From the NCBI GenBank assembly GCA_035566015.1, contig DATMRS010000023.1, forward strand, positions 295,615-359,614: DNA of 64,000 nucleotides, written 5' to 3'. Shown piece by piece: positions 34,056 through 42,213 of this stretch. The position numbers were made by a program, and so were the translations under genes. Numbering within the stretch: position 1 is the stretch's first letter; each line of letters opens with the position of its first letter. The notes under the pieces are model-generated. The model ran no database searches. It was given only the letters and a program-made list of their open reading frames with translations, and had not been told where the DNA came from. Source of the stretch: DATMRS01 sp035566015 (GTDB taxonomy: Bacteria; Pseudomonadota; Alphaproteobacteria; Sphingomonadales; Sphingomonadaceae).

Positions 34056-36513
34056 GCTGTTGCCGGTCGCAGCCTTGCTGGTCGCGGCGCCCGCGTTCGC
34101 GAACGGGCAGGCGGCGGCGATCGACGTGCCCGCCGGCAAGCTGGGCGCGGCGATCCAGTTGCTCAGCCGCCAGAGCGGCGCCAGCATCGGCTTCCGCGAC
34201 CCCCGGCTCGCGGGCCTCGGCGTCCGGGCGGTGCGCGGCCGGATCACCGCCGACGAGGCGCTTGACCGGATGCTGCTCGGCAGCGGGGCGGCGGCGCGGC
34301 AGGTGGCCCCGGCCACCTATCTGATCGAACGCGCGCGCCCGGAGAAGCCGAAGCAGGCAACGCGCGTCGCCTCCGGTCCCCCCGCGCGCCAGCCCGATCC
34401 GCCCGCGATCGAGGATATCGTCGTCACCGGCAGCAAGCGCGGCGTCCCGCTTCGCGCCTATCCGGGCGGGGTGCAGATCATCGATGGGGGCAGCCTGTCC
34501 GCCGCCGACGGCGCCCATGGCACCGGCGCGATCGAGGCGCGCGTCGCCAGCGTCGTTTCCACCCATCTCGGGCCGGGGCGCAACAAGCTGTTCATCCGTG
34601 GCATCGCCGATTCGAGCTTCGTCGGCCCGACGCAGGCGACGGTGGGCCAATATTGGGGCAACAGCCGGATCACCTACAGCGCCCCCGATCCCAGCCTCAG
34701 GCTTTACGACGTCCGCAGCGTCGAGGTGCTGGAAGGGCCGCAGGGCACATTATACGGCGCGGGATCGCTGGGCGGAGTCGTCCGCGTCGTGCCGCGCGCG
34801 CCCGATCTGACGGCCACCAGCGGCTCCGTCTGGGCGGGCGCGCAGGCGGTGCAGCATGGCGATCCGGGCGTGGACGGCGGCGCGGTGCTGAACCTGCCGA
34901 TCGTCGAGGACAAGCTGGCGTTTCGCGCGGTGGGCTTCGGATCGATCGAGGGCGGCTATATCGACGATACGGGCCGGGGGCTTCACGACGTAAATCGCGT
35001 GCGCACCGTCGGCGGCCGCGCGGCGCTGCGCTACGAACCGGGGGACGACTGGACGCTCGACCTGAACGGCGTCGGCCAGCGCATCGAAGGCGACGACAGC
35101 CAATATACCGAACGCGGCAGCGGCCTCACCCGATCGAGCACGATCGCCCAGCCCTATAGCAACGAATATTGGCTGCTGGACTTCGTCGCGCGCAAGCAAT
35201 GGGACGATATCGAGCTGACATCCTCGGTCGGCTACGCGCATCAATATGTCTACGAACTGTTCGAGGGCGCGGCGCTGACCGACCCGCAGGACCCGGCGCT
35301 GCGCCCGGCGATCAGCGCGCCGCCGGCGGGCTTCGCCCAGGCCAGCCGCGTCTCGATGATCACCGCCGAGACGCGGCTCGCGCGGCGCGGGCCGGACGGG
35401 ACGGGCTGGCTGATCGGCCTTAGTCTGCTGCACAATCGGGACGAGGTCCGCCGTAGCATGGACACCGGCCTGCCCGAAATCCATCGCGTGCCTGGTCTCG
35501 AAGGCCCCGATGCCCCTGTCGCGATTCCCGCCAATTATGCGCTCACCGGCGTCCGCAACAGGGTGGACGAGGCGACTCTCTATGGCGAGGCATCGTTCGA
35601 GCCGATCGAGCGGCTGACGCTCACCTTGGGCGGCCGCTTCACCCATTCGCGCCTGTCGGGCGATTCGGAGGATGTGATGCGCGAGATGGCGTTCCGCTTC
35701 GATCCGGAGGCGAACGCGGCGCGATCGGAAACGCGGCTGCTCCCCTCGGCGGCGCTGGCCTACCGCCCCGCTGACGATCTGACGCTGTTCGCGCGCTATC
35801 AGGAAGGCTTCCGCCCCGGCGGGATCGCCGTCCGCCGCGATTTCGTGCAGCGTTTCAAGGGCGACAGGGTCGGCGCGGTCGAGCTTGGCGCGCGGTTCAA
35901 CCGTCCCGCCTTCAGCCTCGCGCTCAGCCTGTCGTGGACGCGCTGGGAGAATATCCAGGCGGATCTGATCGACGGCTTCGGCTTTCCGACGACATCGAAT
36001 GTCGGCAATGGCCGCGTCCTTTCGGCGGGAATGTCGTCAAGCTGGCGCCCGCTGCCGGGGCTGGAATTCGATGCCGCCCTCTATCTGAACACCAGCAAAG
36101 TGACAGAGCGCTATTCGCTCCTCCCGCTGGTCGACGAGGCGGCCAGCGCGCAACCGATCGATTTCGAACGGCTGCCGAACGTCGCCGACGCGACGGGACG
36201 GCTGGGCTTCACCTATGCGGGATCGCTTTCCGATCGGCTTGGCCTCAACCTTTCGGGCTTTGCCCGCTATGTCGGCAAATCGACGCTGGGGATCGGCCCG
36301 ATCCTCGGCCAGTTGCAGGGCGATTATGTCGACACCGGGCTGGAAATGCGCGTCGGAACGCCGAAGCGCGGGGTGAGCGTGGCGCTCACCAACCTCCTCG
36401 ATACGCGCGGCAACCGCTTCGCGCTGGGATCGCCCTTCCTCGTGCGCGATCGCAACCAGATCACGCCGCTGCAACCGCGCACGATCCGCGTCGGCCTCGA
36501 TCTCGCTTTCTGA
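34039..36513 (+). CDS. TonB-dependent receptor with STN signalling domain
   Basis: An 824-residue outer-membrane receptor: signal peptide (1-22), STN domain (about 27-95, IDVPAGKLGAAIQLLSRQSG), a TonB-box-like IEDIVVTGSKR near 118, plug domain ending with VEVLEGPQGTLYGAGSLGG near 232, and a 22-strand barrel closing with TIRVGLDLAF. With the ECF sigma and FecR upstream it forms a self-regulated uptake unit. The ligand is not known; siderophores are usual for this type, but sphingomonads use such receptors for many carbon compounds. Confidence 0.94.
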   Translation: MTAVARLLPVAALLVAAPAFANGQAAAIDVPAGKLGAAIQLLSRQSGASIGFRDPRLAGLGVRAVRGRITADEALDRMLLGSGAAARQVAPATYLIERARPEKPKQATRVASGPPARQPDPPAIEDIVVTGSKRGVPLRAYPGGVQIIDGGSLSAADGAHGTGAIEARVASVVSTHLGPGRNKLFIRGIADSSFVGPTQATVGQYWGNSRITYSAPDPSLRLYDVRSVEVLEGPQGTLYGAGSLGGVVRVVPRAPDLTATSGSVWAGAQAVQHGDPGVDGGAVLNLPIVEDKLAFRAVGFGSIEGGYIDDTGRGLHDVNRVRTVGGRAALRYEPGDDWTLDLNGVGQRIEGDDSQYTERGSGLTRSSTIAQPYSNEYWLLDFVARKQWDDIELTSSVGYAHQYVYELFEGAALTDPQDPALRPAISAPPAGFAQASRVSMITAETRLARRGPDGTGWLIGLSLLHNRDEVRRSMDTGLPEIHRVPGLEGPDAPVAIPANYALTGVRNRVDEATLYGEASFEPIERLTLTLGGRFTHSRLSGDSEDVMREMAFRFDPEANAARSETRLLPSAALAYRPADDLTLFARYQEGFRPGGIAVRRDFVQRFKGDRVGAVELGARFNRPAFSLALSLSWTRWENIQADLIDGFGFPTTSNVGNGRVLSAGMSSSWRPLPGLEFDAALYLNTSKVTERYSLLPLVDEAASAQPIDFERLPNVADATGRLGFTYAGSLSDRLGLNLSGFARYVGKSTLGIGPILGQLQGDYVDTGLEMRVGTPKRGVSVALTNLLDTRGNRFALGSPFLVRDRNQITPLQPRTIRVGLDLAF

Positions 36514-36522
36514 CGGAACAGG

Positions 36523-36966
36523 CTACGCCGTACCCGCCTCGGTCAGCGCGGAATGGACGCGGGCGAGAAGCGCGCAAAGCTGCTCGATCTCGTCGGGCGA
36601 CAGCGCCTCTTCGATCGGCCGTTCGATCGAAGCCGCCACCGCGTTCATCCTGCGCAGCATCGCCGCACCCGACGCGGTGAGCATCAGCGTATTGCGCCGC
36701 CGATCCTCCGCCGATCGGACGCGGCTGAGGATGCCCTTCGCCTCCAGCTCGTCGAGAAGCGCGACGACCACCGATTTGTCGAGCCGCGCCTCGCGCGCGA
36801 TATCCGACTGCGAACAGCCCGGATTGGCAGAGATCAGCGCGAGGATCGAAAAGGCGCCCGACGGCAGATCGAAAGGCGCGAAGGCCGCCAGCACGCGCGC
36901 CGCCAACTGGTTGCGCACCAGCCGCACCTGCGGCCCGACCCGCCCTTCGAGCACGCCGCGCTTCAT
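36523..36966 (-). CDS. MarR-family transcriptional regulator
   Basis: A 147-residue winged-helix protein: recognition region SDIAREARLDKSVVVALLDE near 55-74 and wing VRSAEDRRRNTLMLTASG near 82-99. MarR proteins bind palindromes as dimers and leave DNA when a small phenolic or other ligand binds. It converges with the receptor gene (9 bases between stops). A TTGG-N5-CCAA repeat 15 bases upstream of the ATG may be its operator. Confidence 0.88.
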   Translation of the reverse strand: MKRGVLEGRVGPQVRLVRNQLAARVLAAFAPFDLPSGAFSILALISANPGCSQSDIAREARLDKSVVVALLDELEAKGILSRVRSAEDRRRNTLMLTASGAAMLRRMNAVAASIERPIEEALSPDEIEQLCALLARVHSALTEAGTA

Positions 36967-36981
36967 TCCGCCCCCAAACGC

Positions 36982-36994
36982 TTGGTATCTCCAA
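36982..36994. promoter_or_regulatory. Candidate MarR operator
   Basis: TTGG at 36982-36985 and CCAA at 36991-36994 form a short inverted repeat, 15 bases upstream of the MarR gene start. The arms are only four bases long, so this is tentative. Confidence 0.3.
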
Positions 36995-37047
36995 CGATCG
37001 GGCGTAAAGATTATCTCACCGGCTGTCCAGCGCGGGCCGCCGTTCCG

Positions 37048-37905
37048 CTACAGGATCGGCTTTCCGCCCGTCACCGCGACGGTCGCGCCCGATATGTAGC
37101 TGGCCTCCACGCTCGCCAGCATCACATAAGCGGGTGCCAGCTCGGCGGGCTGCGCGGGCCGGCCTAGCGGCGTGTTGCCGCCGAACTCGCGCACCATTTC
37201 GGGCGGCATGGTGGAGGGGATGAGCGGCGTCCAGACCGGCCCGGGCGCCACTGCGTTCGCGCGTATCCCCTTCCCGCCCAGCAGCTGCGCCAGTCCGGCG
37301 GTGAAATTCTGGATTGCGCCTTTGGTGGTGGCGTAGGCGAGCAGTTGCGGCTTTGGCAGGTCGGAGTTGATCGACGCGGTGTTGATGATCGCGCTGCCCG
37401 GTTTCATGTGCGGAACCGCCGCCTTCGTCAGATAGAACATCGCGTGGATGTTGGTGGCGAAGGTGAGCTGCCACTCCTCGTCACTGATCTCCCCGATCGA
37501 TTCGAACGTGTTCTGGTGCGCCGCATTGTTCACCAGCACGTCGATCCCGCCCAGTTCGGACGCCGCCTTGTCGACGATCGCCCGGCAGTGCGCCGGATCG
37601 GAAATGTCGCCGGGCACCAGCAGGCAGGTGCGCCCCGCCTCCTCGACCAGCGCCTTCACCGCCGCCGCATCCTCGTCCTCGTTGAGATAGGCGATGAGGA
37701 GGTCCGCCCCTTCGCGCGCGAAGGCGATCGCCACGGCGCGGCCGATGCCACTGTCGCCGCCGGTCAGGATCACCTTCCGGCCTTCGAGCCGGCCCGATCC
37801 GCGATAGCTCTGCTCGCCATGATCGGGTACGGGCTGCATCTTGCGCGTGAGCCCGGGCATTGGCTGCGGCTGATCGGGAAAGGGCGGCTTGGGATAGTCC
37901 GGCAT
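37048..37905 (-). CDS. Short-chain dehydrogenase of the YghA/general-stress type
   Basis: A 285-residue SDR: about 40 residues of Pro-rich leader (PPFPDQPQPMPGL), then the NAD(P) motif TGGDSGIGRAVA near 49-60, NNAA near 126, and Tyr-x3-Lys in YATTKGA near 192. The leader and the extended family match stress-linked dehydrogenases of the YhdF/YghA kind. ATG 37905 has a strong ribosome site (GAGGAG). A SWIB-domain gene lies 53 bases upstream behind an EcfG-type promoter, so both may be induced by the general stress response. Confidence 0.9.
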   Translation of the reverse strand: MPDYPKPPFPDQPQPMPGLTRKMQPVPDHGEQSYRGSGRLEGRKVILTGGDSGIGRAVAIAFAREGADLLIAYLNEDEDAAAVKALVEEAGRTCLLVPGDISDPAHCRAIVDKAASELGGIDVLVNNAAHQNTFESIGEISDEEWQLTFATNIHAMFYLTKAAVPHMKPGSAIINTASINSDLPKPQLLAYATTKGAIQNFTAGLAQLLGGKGIRANAVAPGPVWTPLIPSTMPPEMVREFGGNTPLGRPAQPAELAPAYVMLASVEASYISGATVAVTGGKPIL

Positions 37906-37958
37906 ATCCGGCTCCTCTTCATGCGTGGGCCGGGCGCCGCCCCTTCGTCCGGCCGGCG

Positions 37959-38231
37959 TCAATGGAGATGTTCGTTCACCTTGCGGGTGAGATCGAACAT
38001 CGACAGCCTGTCGCGGCCCACGACCTTCTTCAGCGCCGCATCGGCCTCGATTTCGCGGCCGTCCTCGTCGGATTGCAGGTCATGCGCCTTGATATAATCC
38101 CAGACCTTGCTCGTGACCTGCCCGCGCTCCATCGGTCCGTCGCCGATGATGGCGGCCAGTTCCTTCGAAGGCGTCACCTGCTGATGGATGGCGTCGGGCT
38201 TATGGCTCTCGCCATGCGTTCTGTTCGGCAT
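37959..38231 (-). CDS. SWIB/MDM2-domain protein
   Basis: A 90-residue protein that is almost entirely one SWIB domain (VTPSKELAAIIG, VTSKVWDYIKAHDLQ, then DRLSMFDLTRKVNEHL). SWIB domains are best known from eukaryotic chromatin remodellers and chlamydial topoisomerase, but free-standing versions occur in some bacteria; their role is unknown. It lies behind a GGAAC-N17-GTT promoter and in front of a stress-type SDR gene. Confidence 0.88.
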   Translation of the reverse strand: MPNRTHGESHKPDAIHQQVTPSKELAAIIGDGPMERGQVTSKVWDYIKAHDLQSDEDGREIEADAALKKVVGRDRLSMFDLTRKVNEHLH

Positions 38232-38263
38232 CGCTCGTCTCCCGAAACACTCGGACTCACACG

Positions 38264-38288
38264 AACCGCCGGGCGGCGCGGGAGTTCC
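38264..38288 (-). promoter_or_regulatory. EcfG-type general-stress promoter for the SWIB-SDR pair
   Basis: Read on the minus strand: GGAAC (38288-38284), 17 bases, GTT (38266-38264). This matches the -35/-10 elements of alphaproteobacterial EcfG sigma factors and lies about 33 bases upstream of the SWIB start codon. Confidence 0.65.
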
Positions 38289-38334
38289 TGCGTGGAGGCG
38301 AGGAAGAGCCCAGGCGAACGATCCGGACGACGCC

Positions 38335-39714
38335 CTACGCCGCGCCGCCCCCGCGAGGGACGAGGCGATCGAGTAGAGCGCCGATCGGCCCGCGCGAATA
38401 AGCGAGGCCGTGATACAGCGTCAGCACGATCCGCCCCCAACCCGTATAGAGGCGCGGCATATGGAGCAGGCGCGCCCAGCGGAACATCCGGTGGCTCCCC
38501 GCCGAAATGCGGCTGCGCATGCGATAGAGAAGCTTGCGGCGGAGCGGCAGATGCTCCGCCCCCACGGCGACCCGCTTGCGGGGGCGCAGGCCGCGCCGCC
38601 CCCAGCCCAGCCGATAGGCGAGCCCCTCGCGCCGCTGCCGGAGGCCCGCCGCCTGCGTCTGTTCGACGAAGCGGGCATCCACCGGATCGAGCGCGAGCCG
38701 GCCCTCGCCGATCGCGTCGCGCACCAGCGCGGCGAGCCGGGGGGAGCGAACGATGACGACATTGGTGCCGCGCCCGTCGGAGGCATAGGGCTCCACCCAG
38801 GCGTCGCCGAACGCGATATCGGCGGTTTCGGCGGTCACATCGTCGCAGAAATTACAGGCGGAATGCTGGAAGAAGCCCGATCCCCAATCCCCGTCGACAA
38901 GATGCCACCAATCCTTGGCCAGCCTGCGCCCGTCGCGCAGCGTGAGTTCGGCGGTGTACCAGTTGGCGGGGCGGCCGGGGTCCTTGCGGCGGAACTCGAC
39001 CCGTTCGATGTCGGCCGGCGCGACCCCCATCTGCCAGGCGAAGCTTTCGACGAGGCGCGCGCTCTTCATATGCCCGCAGAACAGGCCGAGGGTGAAGGCG
39101 ATCCGGGCGCGCAGCAGCGGGTCCTCGGCGGCGAGCAGGTTCACCGCCTTGATGAAGCAGGGAATGCCCACCACCGCATAACGGCCCGGCGTTGCGCGGA
39201 TTTGGCGCAGCACGGCCGACATCTCGATCGGATAATAACGCGACTTCGCGCCCGCGCGGACCTCGTCGACGGTGCGCGACAGCGTGTAGCGGAAGAAACG
39301 TCCCTCGCGCTGCGGATCGACCGCGATCACATGCGCGATCCCGTCGACCAGACCCTGCCGGAGCAGCTCCGCCGCGACCCAGCTCACCATGCCGCCCGAA
39401 CTGCCGTGCGCGCGGAAATCCGCCTCGGCGACATGACCGACATAGGCGGCCTCGAAACGGCCGATCGCGCCATCGGCATGATCGGCGTCGGGGAAGAGCC
39501 GCCGCGCCAAGGCATCCTCGTCGCGCGCGTCCGGGGAGAAGGGGCAGGTGCGCGCGAAGGCCGGCTCGCCATGGCGCAGCCAGTCGGCGGGGCCGGCGGG
39601 CTGTAGCTGCCCCCGCTTGTTCCACACCATCGCGGGCGCGGGCGGGTCCGCCTGCGCCACGCAGGAGCCGCACCCGATGCACAGCCCCGCCGACAGGACA
39701 TCGCGCGGCCCCAT
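38335..39714 (-). CDS. FrhB-like iron-sulfur protein (coenzyme F420 hydrogenase beta-subunit family)
   Basis: About 459 residues. The N-terminus has a single ferredoxin-like cluster (CIGCGSC at 13-19), followed by the FrhB N- and C-terminal domains (SSGGMVSWVAAELLRQG near 104, VVGIPCFIKAVNLL near 176) and a further Cys pair (CNFCDD near 288). In exopolysaccharide settings FrhB-like proteins are often encoded with a pyruvyl transferase and may act as redox or ketal-forming partners; F420 itself is unlikely here. ATG 39714 lies 4 bases beyond the stop of the pyruvyl-transferase gene. Confidence 0.85.
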   Translation of the reverse strand: MGPRDVLSAGLCIGCGSCVAQADPPAPAMVWNKRGQLQPAGPADWLRHGEPAFARTCPFSPDARDEDALARRLFPDADHADGAIGRFEAAYVGHVAEADFRAHGSSGGMVSWVAAELLRQGLVDGIAHVIAVDPQREGRFFRYTLSRTVDEVRAGAKSRYYPIEMSAVLRQIRATPGRYAVVGIPCFIKAVNLLAAEDPLLRARIAFTLGLFCGHMKSARLVESFAWQMGVAPADIERVEFRRKDPGRPANWYTAELTLRDGRRLAKDWWHLVDGDWGSGFFQHSACNFCDDVTAETADIAFGDAWVEPYASDGRGTNVVIVRSPRLAALVRDAIGEGRLALDPVDARFVEQTQAAGLRQRREGLAYRLGWGRRGLRPRKRVAVGAEHLPLRRKLLYRMRSRISAGSHRMFRWARLLHMPRLYTGWGRIVLTLYHGLAYSRGPIGALLDRLVPRGGGAA

Positions 39715-39718
39715 GCGC

Positions 39719-40789
39719 CTAGCCCAGCGCGGTCGCGAGATAGGCGTCCGACTGCCGCCGGAGCGCCGCGATCCGGCGGAAAATGCCGGGATCGAGCGGC
39801 TCACCCAACAGCCGCGCATAAGCGGGCGCACCCGCCTCCTCCTCGACGAGGTGCCGGCTCGCGCCGAGCGCGCCGGTCAGATCGCGCAGCTTGTTCGACC
39901 GGTAGGCCGAGGCGACGCACGCGAAGGGCTTGCCGTTGAGCAGCGCGAAGACGCAGCCATGGAAGAAGTTGGTCGCGACGGCGCGCGCGCCCGCCATCAG
40001 CCGCGCGAACTCTTCCGGGCCGGCCGCGATCCGCTGCTCGTCCGCCCAGTCGTTGCGATAGCCGATACTGACGAGACGCAGGCGCTCCGATGCCGCCCAG
40101 CGCCGCACCGCCTCTTTGAACCATGAAGGAAAGCTGTGGCCGTATACCGCGACATAGGGGCTTTCGTCCGCCCCCTCCTGCGGCGGAACAGCGGGCGGGA
40201 ATTGCAGGCAGGGATCGAGGACGAGTGTCGGCTCCTGCCCGAGCACGCTGCGGATCAGCGCGCGGCTATTCTCGTCGCGCACCGACAAAGCGGCGAAACC
40301 GCGCAACGCCTCCACCCAGCGCGGCTCCAGCCCGTCCGCCGCATCATGGTTGCCGAAGCTCGCCGCATAGGAGACGAGCCGCCGCGCATCGAGCCCCGCG
40401 CCATAGAAAAGCGCCTGCCCGCCATACCAGGGGTGGCGAAGATTCCAGACCTCGTCGCTGCCGACGATGACGAGGTCATAATCATGCGCGGAGGCGGGCG
40501 CTTCCAGCCGGAACGGCGCCGAACGCGGCAGCGCCTTGAGCGCGCGGAGGAAGCGCCGTGTCTTCGACGCATAGAGCGGATAATCCGCCTTGCGCGTGCG
40601 GACCGGCAGCAGCGGCTGAAGCGCGCACCGCCATTCGGTCCGGTTCACGCCGGGCGAATCATGATCGAGCAGGACGGCATCGGCGCCTGCCTTCCGCAAC
40701 CCCTCCACCAGGCAGCGCGCCTGCCAATAGGAGCCGTAATTGATGCAGCGATGGAAGGTGAGAACGCCGATCCTGAGCGGCGAAGCCAT
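39719..40789 (-). CDS. Polysaccharide pyruvyl-transferase family protein
   Basis: A 356-residue protein of the CsaB/WcaK family: GVLTFHRCINYGSYWQAR near 9-26, VIVGSDEVWN near 108, and the late ATNFFHGCVFALLNGKPF near 271-288 that carries the conserved His. These enzymes move pyruvate from phosphoenolpyruvate to sugar hydroxyls to form ketals. It is paired with an FrhB-like gene, 8 kb from the main polysaccharide operon, which may supply the acceptor. Confidence 0.88.
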   Translation of the reverse strand: MASPLRIGVLTFHRCINYGSYWQARCLVEGLRKAGADAVLLDHDSPGVNRTEWRCALQPLLPVRTRKADYPLYASKTRRFLRALKALPRSAPFRLEAPASAHDYDLVIVGSDEVWNLRHPWYGGQALFYGAGLDARRLVSYAASFGNHDAADGLEPRWVEALRGFAALSVRDENSRALIRSVLGQEPTLVLDPCLQFPPAVPPQEGADESPYVAVYGHSFPSWFKEAVRRWAASERLRLVSIGYRNDWADEQRIAAGPEEFARLMAGARAVATNFFHGCVFALLNGKPFACVASAYRSNKLRDLTGALGASRHLVEEEAGAPAYARLLGEPLDPGIFRRIAALRRQSDAYLATALG

Positions 40790-40893
40790 GGGCGCTCCTC
40801 GTTACGCGCCGCTTGCGACGCAAAGCCGTGATCGAAGCACCAATGCACCGCGTCCCGCGACGGTTCCGGCGGCCGCGCCCCTTGAAAATCAGG

Positions 40894-40919
40894 GGAACCG
40901 CGCCTCCGCCGCACTCGTT
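40894..40919 (+). promoter_or_regulatory. EcfG-type promoter
   Basis: GGAAC at 40894-40898, then 17 bases, then CGTT at 40916-40919. It lies about 60 bases upstream of a 48-residue ORF and is on the same strand. The fit supports expression of that small gene in the general stress response. Confidence 0.55.
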
Positions 40920-40946
40920 ACCTCATTACCCCGTCGCCGGGCGACA

Positions 40947-40962
40947 CTGCCCGAACGGGCAG
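40947..40962. promoter_or_regulatory. Short perfect inverted repeat in a stress-gene leader
   Basis: CTGCCCG (40947-40953), AA, CGGGCAG (40956-40962). It lies between the candidate EcfG promoter and the small ORF start at 40980, so it could be a leader hairpin or a binding site. Confidence 0.4.
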
Positions 40963-40979
40963 ATTCGGGAAGCGTTGGA

Positions 40980-41126
40980 ATGACCGTAAACAATGAAGAG
41001 AATGACCGGCCCGCCGAGACGAAACGGTCGGCCGATGTCCGCAAGGGCGACCTTCCCCGCCGCCCCCCGGCCGAGGGCGCGGACGACGCGCCACCGCCCT
41101 ATAAGGGCTCGCCGCGCCGGCAATGA
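40980..41126 (+). CDS. Small hydrophilic protein, 48 residues
   Basis: ATG 40980, with GGGAA about 10 bases upstream. The product (starting MTVNNEENDRPAETKRSADV) is highly charged, rich in Pro, Asp and Arg, and probably unfolded. No family is recognised. The EcfG-like promoter and hairpin upstream are the main reason to take it as a gene. Confidence 0.5.
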   Translation: MTVNNEENDRPAETKRSADVRKGDLPRRPPAEGADDAPPPYKGSPRRQ

Positions 41127-41146
41127 AGCGATCGCGGCGCCGGCGC

Positions 41147-41350
41147 TCAACCTTCGTCGGCGAGCCGGTTTGCTTTTTCCAGCGCCTGCCGCTCGCGCTG
41201 TTTTTCGCTCAACAGCAGGCGTTGCGCCATTGACCGCCACGCCGCCTCCGCGCGCAGGCATCGCTCGCGCACATTGACGAGATCGGTATTCCGCGCGTCG
41301 CGGGCGCTATCCGCCGCGCGGGCGAGATAGAAATCACTGGTTACGGACAT
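41147..41350 (-). CDS. Small helical protein, 67 residues
   Basis: ATG 41350 has a strong ribosome site (GTGAGGAG) 8 bases upstream, preferred over ATG 41365. The protein is almost all helix (YLARAADSARDARNTDLV, then CLRAEAAWRSMAQRLLLSEK) and charged at the end. The N-terminal FYLARA pattern followed by regularly spaced Arg and Ala is common in small alphaproteobacterial proteins of unknown role. Confidence 0.65.
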   Translation of the reverse strand: MSVTSDFYLARAADSARDARNTDLVNVRERCLRAEAAWRSMAQRLLLSEKQRERQALEKANRLADEG

Positions 41351-41391
41351 GACGAAACTCCTCACAGACGGTTGAAGGAGGGGAAAGGCTG

Positions 41392-41529
41392 TCAGCCGAT
41401 CATATCGGCGACGATCCTTTGCAGTTCCCGGCGGGAAAGTGTCGCAGCGGGCGCGTCGTGCGGTTTGGCGGCAGAGGGGCTGCGGTAAAAACGGGTAACG
41501 GATTTGTCTGAAACACTATGTAAACGCAT
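41392..41529 (-). CDS. Small basic protein, 45 residues
   Basis: ATG 41529 has AAAGGAAA just upstream. The product is basic at the start and ends with a short helix (SRRELQRIVADMIG). On the minus strand, upstream, lie a TATTAT element and a GC-rich hairpin (GCGCGCC at 41541-41547, GGCGCGC at 41554-41560). No function is recognised; it may be a small regulator. Confidence 0.5.
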   Translation of the reverse strand: MRLHSVSDKSVTRFYRSPSAAKPHDAPAATLSRRELQRIVADMIG

Positions 41530-41623
41530 GATTTCCTTTAGCGCGCCTGTTCCGGCGCGCGTATAATATGAAAAAAGGGGCGCCAGCCGGCGATGAAGGG
41601 AAGGGGCTTGCCCGAACCGACAC

Positions 41624-41884
41624 CTAGCGGCGCATGCCCCGGCCGGGGCCGAAACCCGAGCCCGGCGTCCGTTCGCGGAAGATGATCCGGCCCTTTTCGA
41701 GATCATAGGGCGTCATCTCGACCTGGACCCGATCGCCGACGATCGAGCGGATGCGGTGTCGCCGCATCCGCCCCGCCGTATAGGCGATGATCCGGTGATC
41801 GTTCTCCAGATGCACGCGAAAGCGGCCGTCCGGCAGAATTTCTTCGATCTGGCCGTCGAGAACGAGAAGATCCTCCTTGGCCAA
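41624..41884 (-). CDS. infA: Translation initiation factor IF-1 paralogue
   Basis: An 86-residue S1-fold protein: GQIEEILPDGRFRVHLEND, HTAGRMRRHRIR-type loop (YTAGRMRRHRIRSIVGD) and VEMTPYDLEKGRI. The core is IF-1; the C-terminal tail of about 15 residues (TPGSGFGPGRGMRR) is longer than the usual 72-residue protein. It starts two bases after the cold-shock gene, so it may be the second, cold-linked IF-1 copy found in some proteobacteria rather than the main infA. Confidence 0.88.
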   Translation of the reverse strand: MAKEDLLVLDGQIEEILPDGRFRVHLENDHRIIAYTAGRMRRHRIRSIVGDRVQVEMTPYDLEKGRIIFRERTPGSGFGPGRGMRR

Positions 41885-41886
41885 GC

Positions 41887-42093
41887 TCAGGCGTCCTGGA
41901 GATTGACCGCGGATTGCTTCCCGCGATTGTCGGTTTCGATCTCGTAGCTGACCCTTTGATCCTTGTTGAGGGTCGCCATGCCGGCGCGTTGGACCGCGCT
42001 GATATGGACGAAGCTGTCATTGCCGCCGCCTTCGGGCGCGATGAAGCCATAGCCCTTGTCGGTATTGAAGAATTTGACGGTGCCGATCGGCAT
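41887..42093 (-). CDS. Cold-shock-domain protein
   Basis: A 68-residue CspA-type protein with RNP motifs KGYGFIAPEG (near 13-22) and DSFVHISAV (near 26-34). It binds single-stranded RNA and DNA and melts RNA structure. ATG 42093 has AGGAAAC 5 bases upstream; ATG 42108 would add five residues that the family lacks. It forms an operon with the IF-1 paralogue and has a GC-rich hairpin in its leader. Confidence 0.94.
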   Translation of the reverse strand: MPIGTVKFFNTDKGYGFIAPEGGGNDSFVHISAVQRAGMATLNKDQRVSYEIETDNRGKQSAVNLQDA

Positions 42094-42120
42094 AAAAGTT
42101 TCCTTCACGAAACAGGGTTC

Positions 42121-42142
42121 CCGCCGGCAAAAGCACCGGCGG
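42121..42142 (-). promoter_or_regulatory. Leader hairpin upstream of the cold-shock gene
   Basis: CCGCCGG at 42121-42127 pairs with CCGGCGG at 42136-42142 across an 8-base loop, 28 bases before the cold-shock start codon. Structured leaders control translation of many cold-shock mRNAs; whether this one does is untested. Confidence 0.4.
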
Positions 42143-42213
42143 AGCTGGTAGCGTGAGAAAGGAAGGATCTGCCCGAAGGCATCAAATTCCGTCGCAGGCG
42201 ACGTTAGCCCGCT

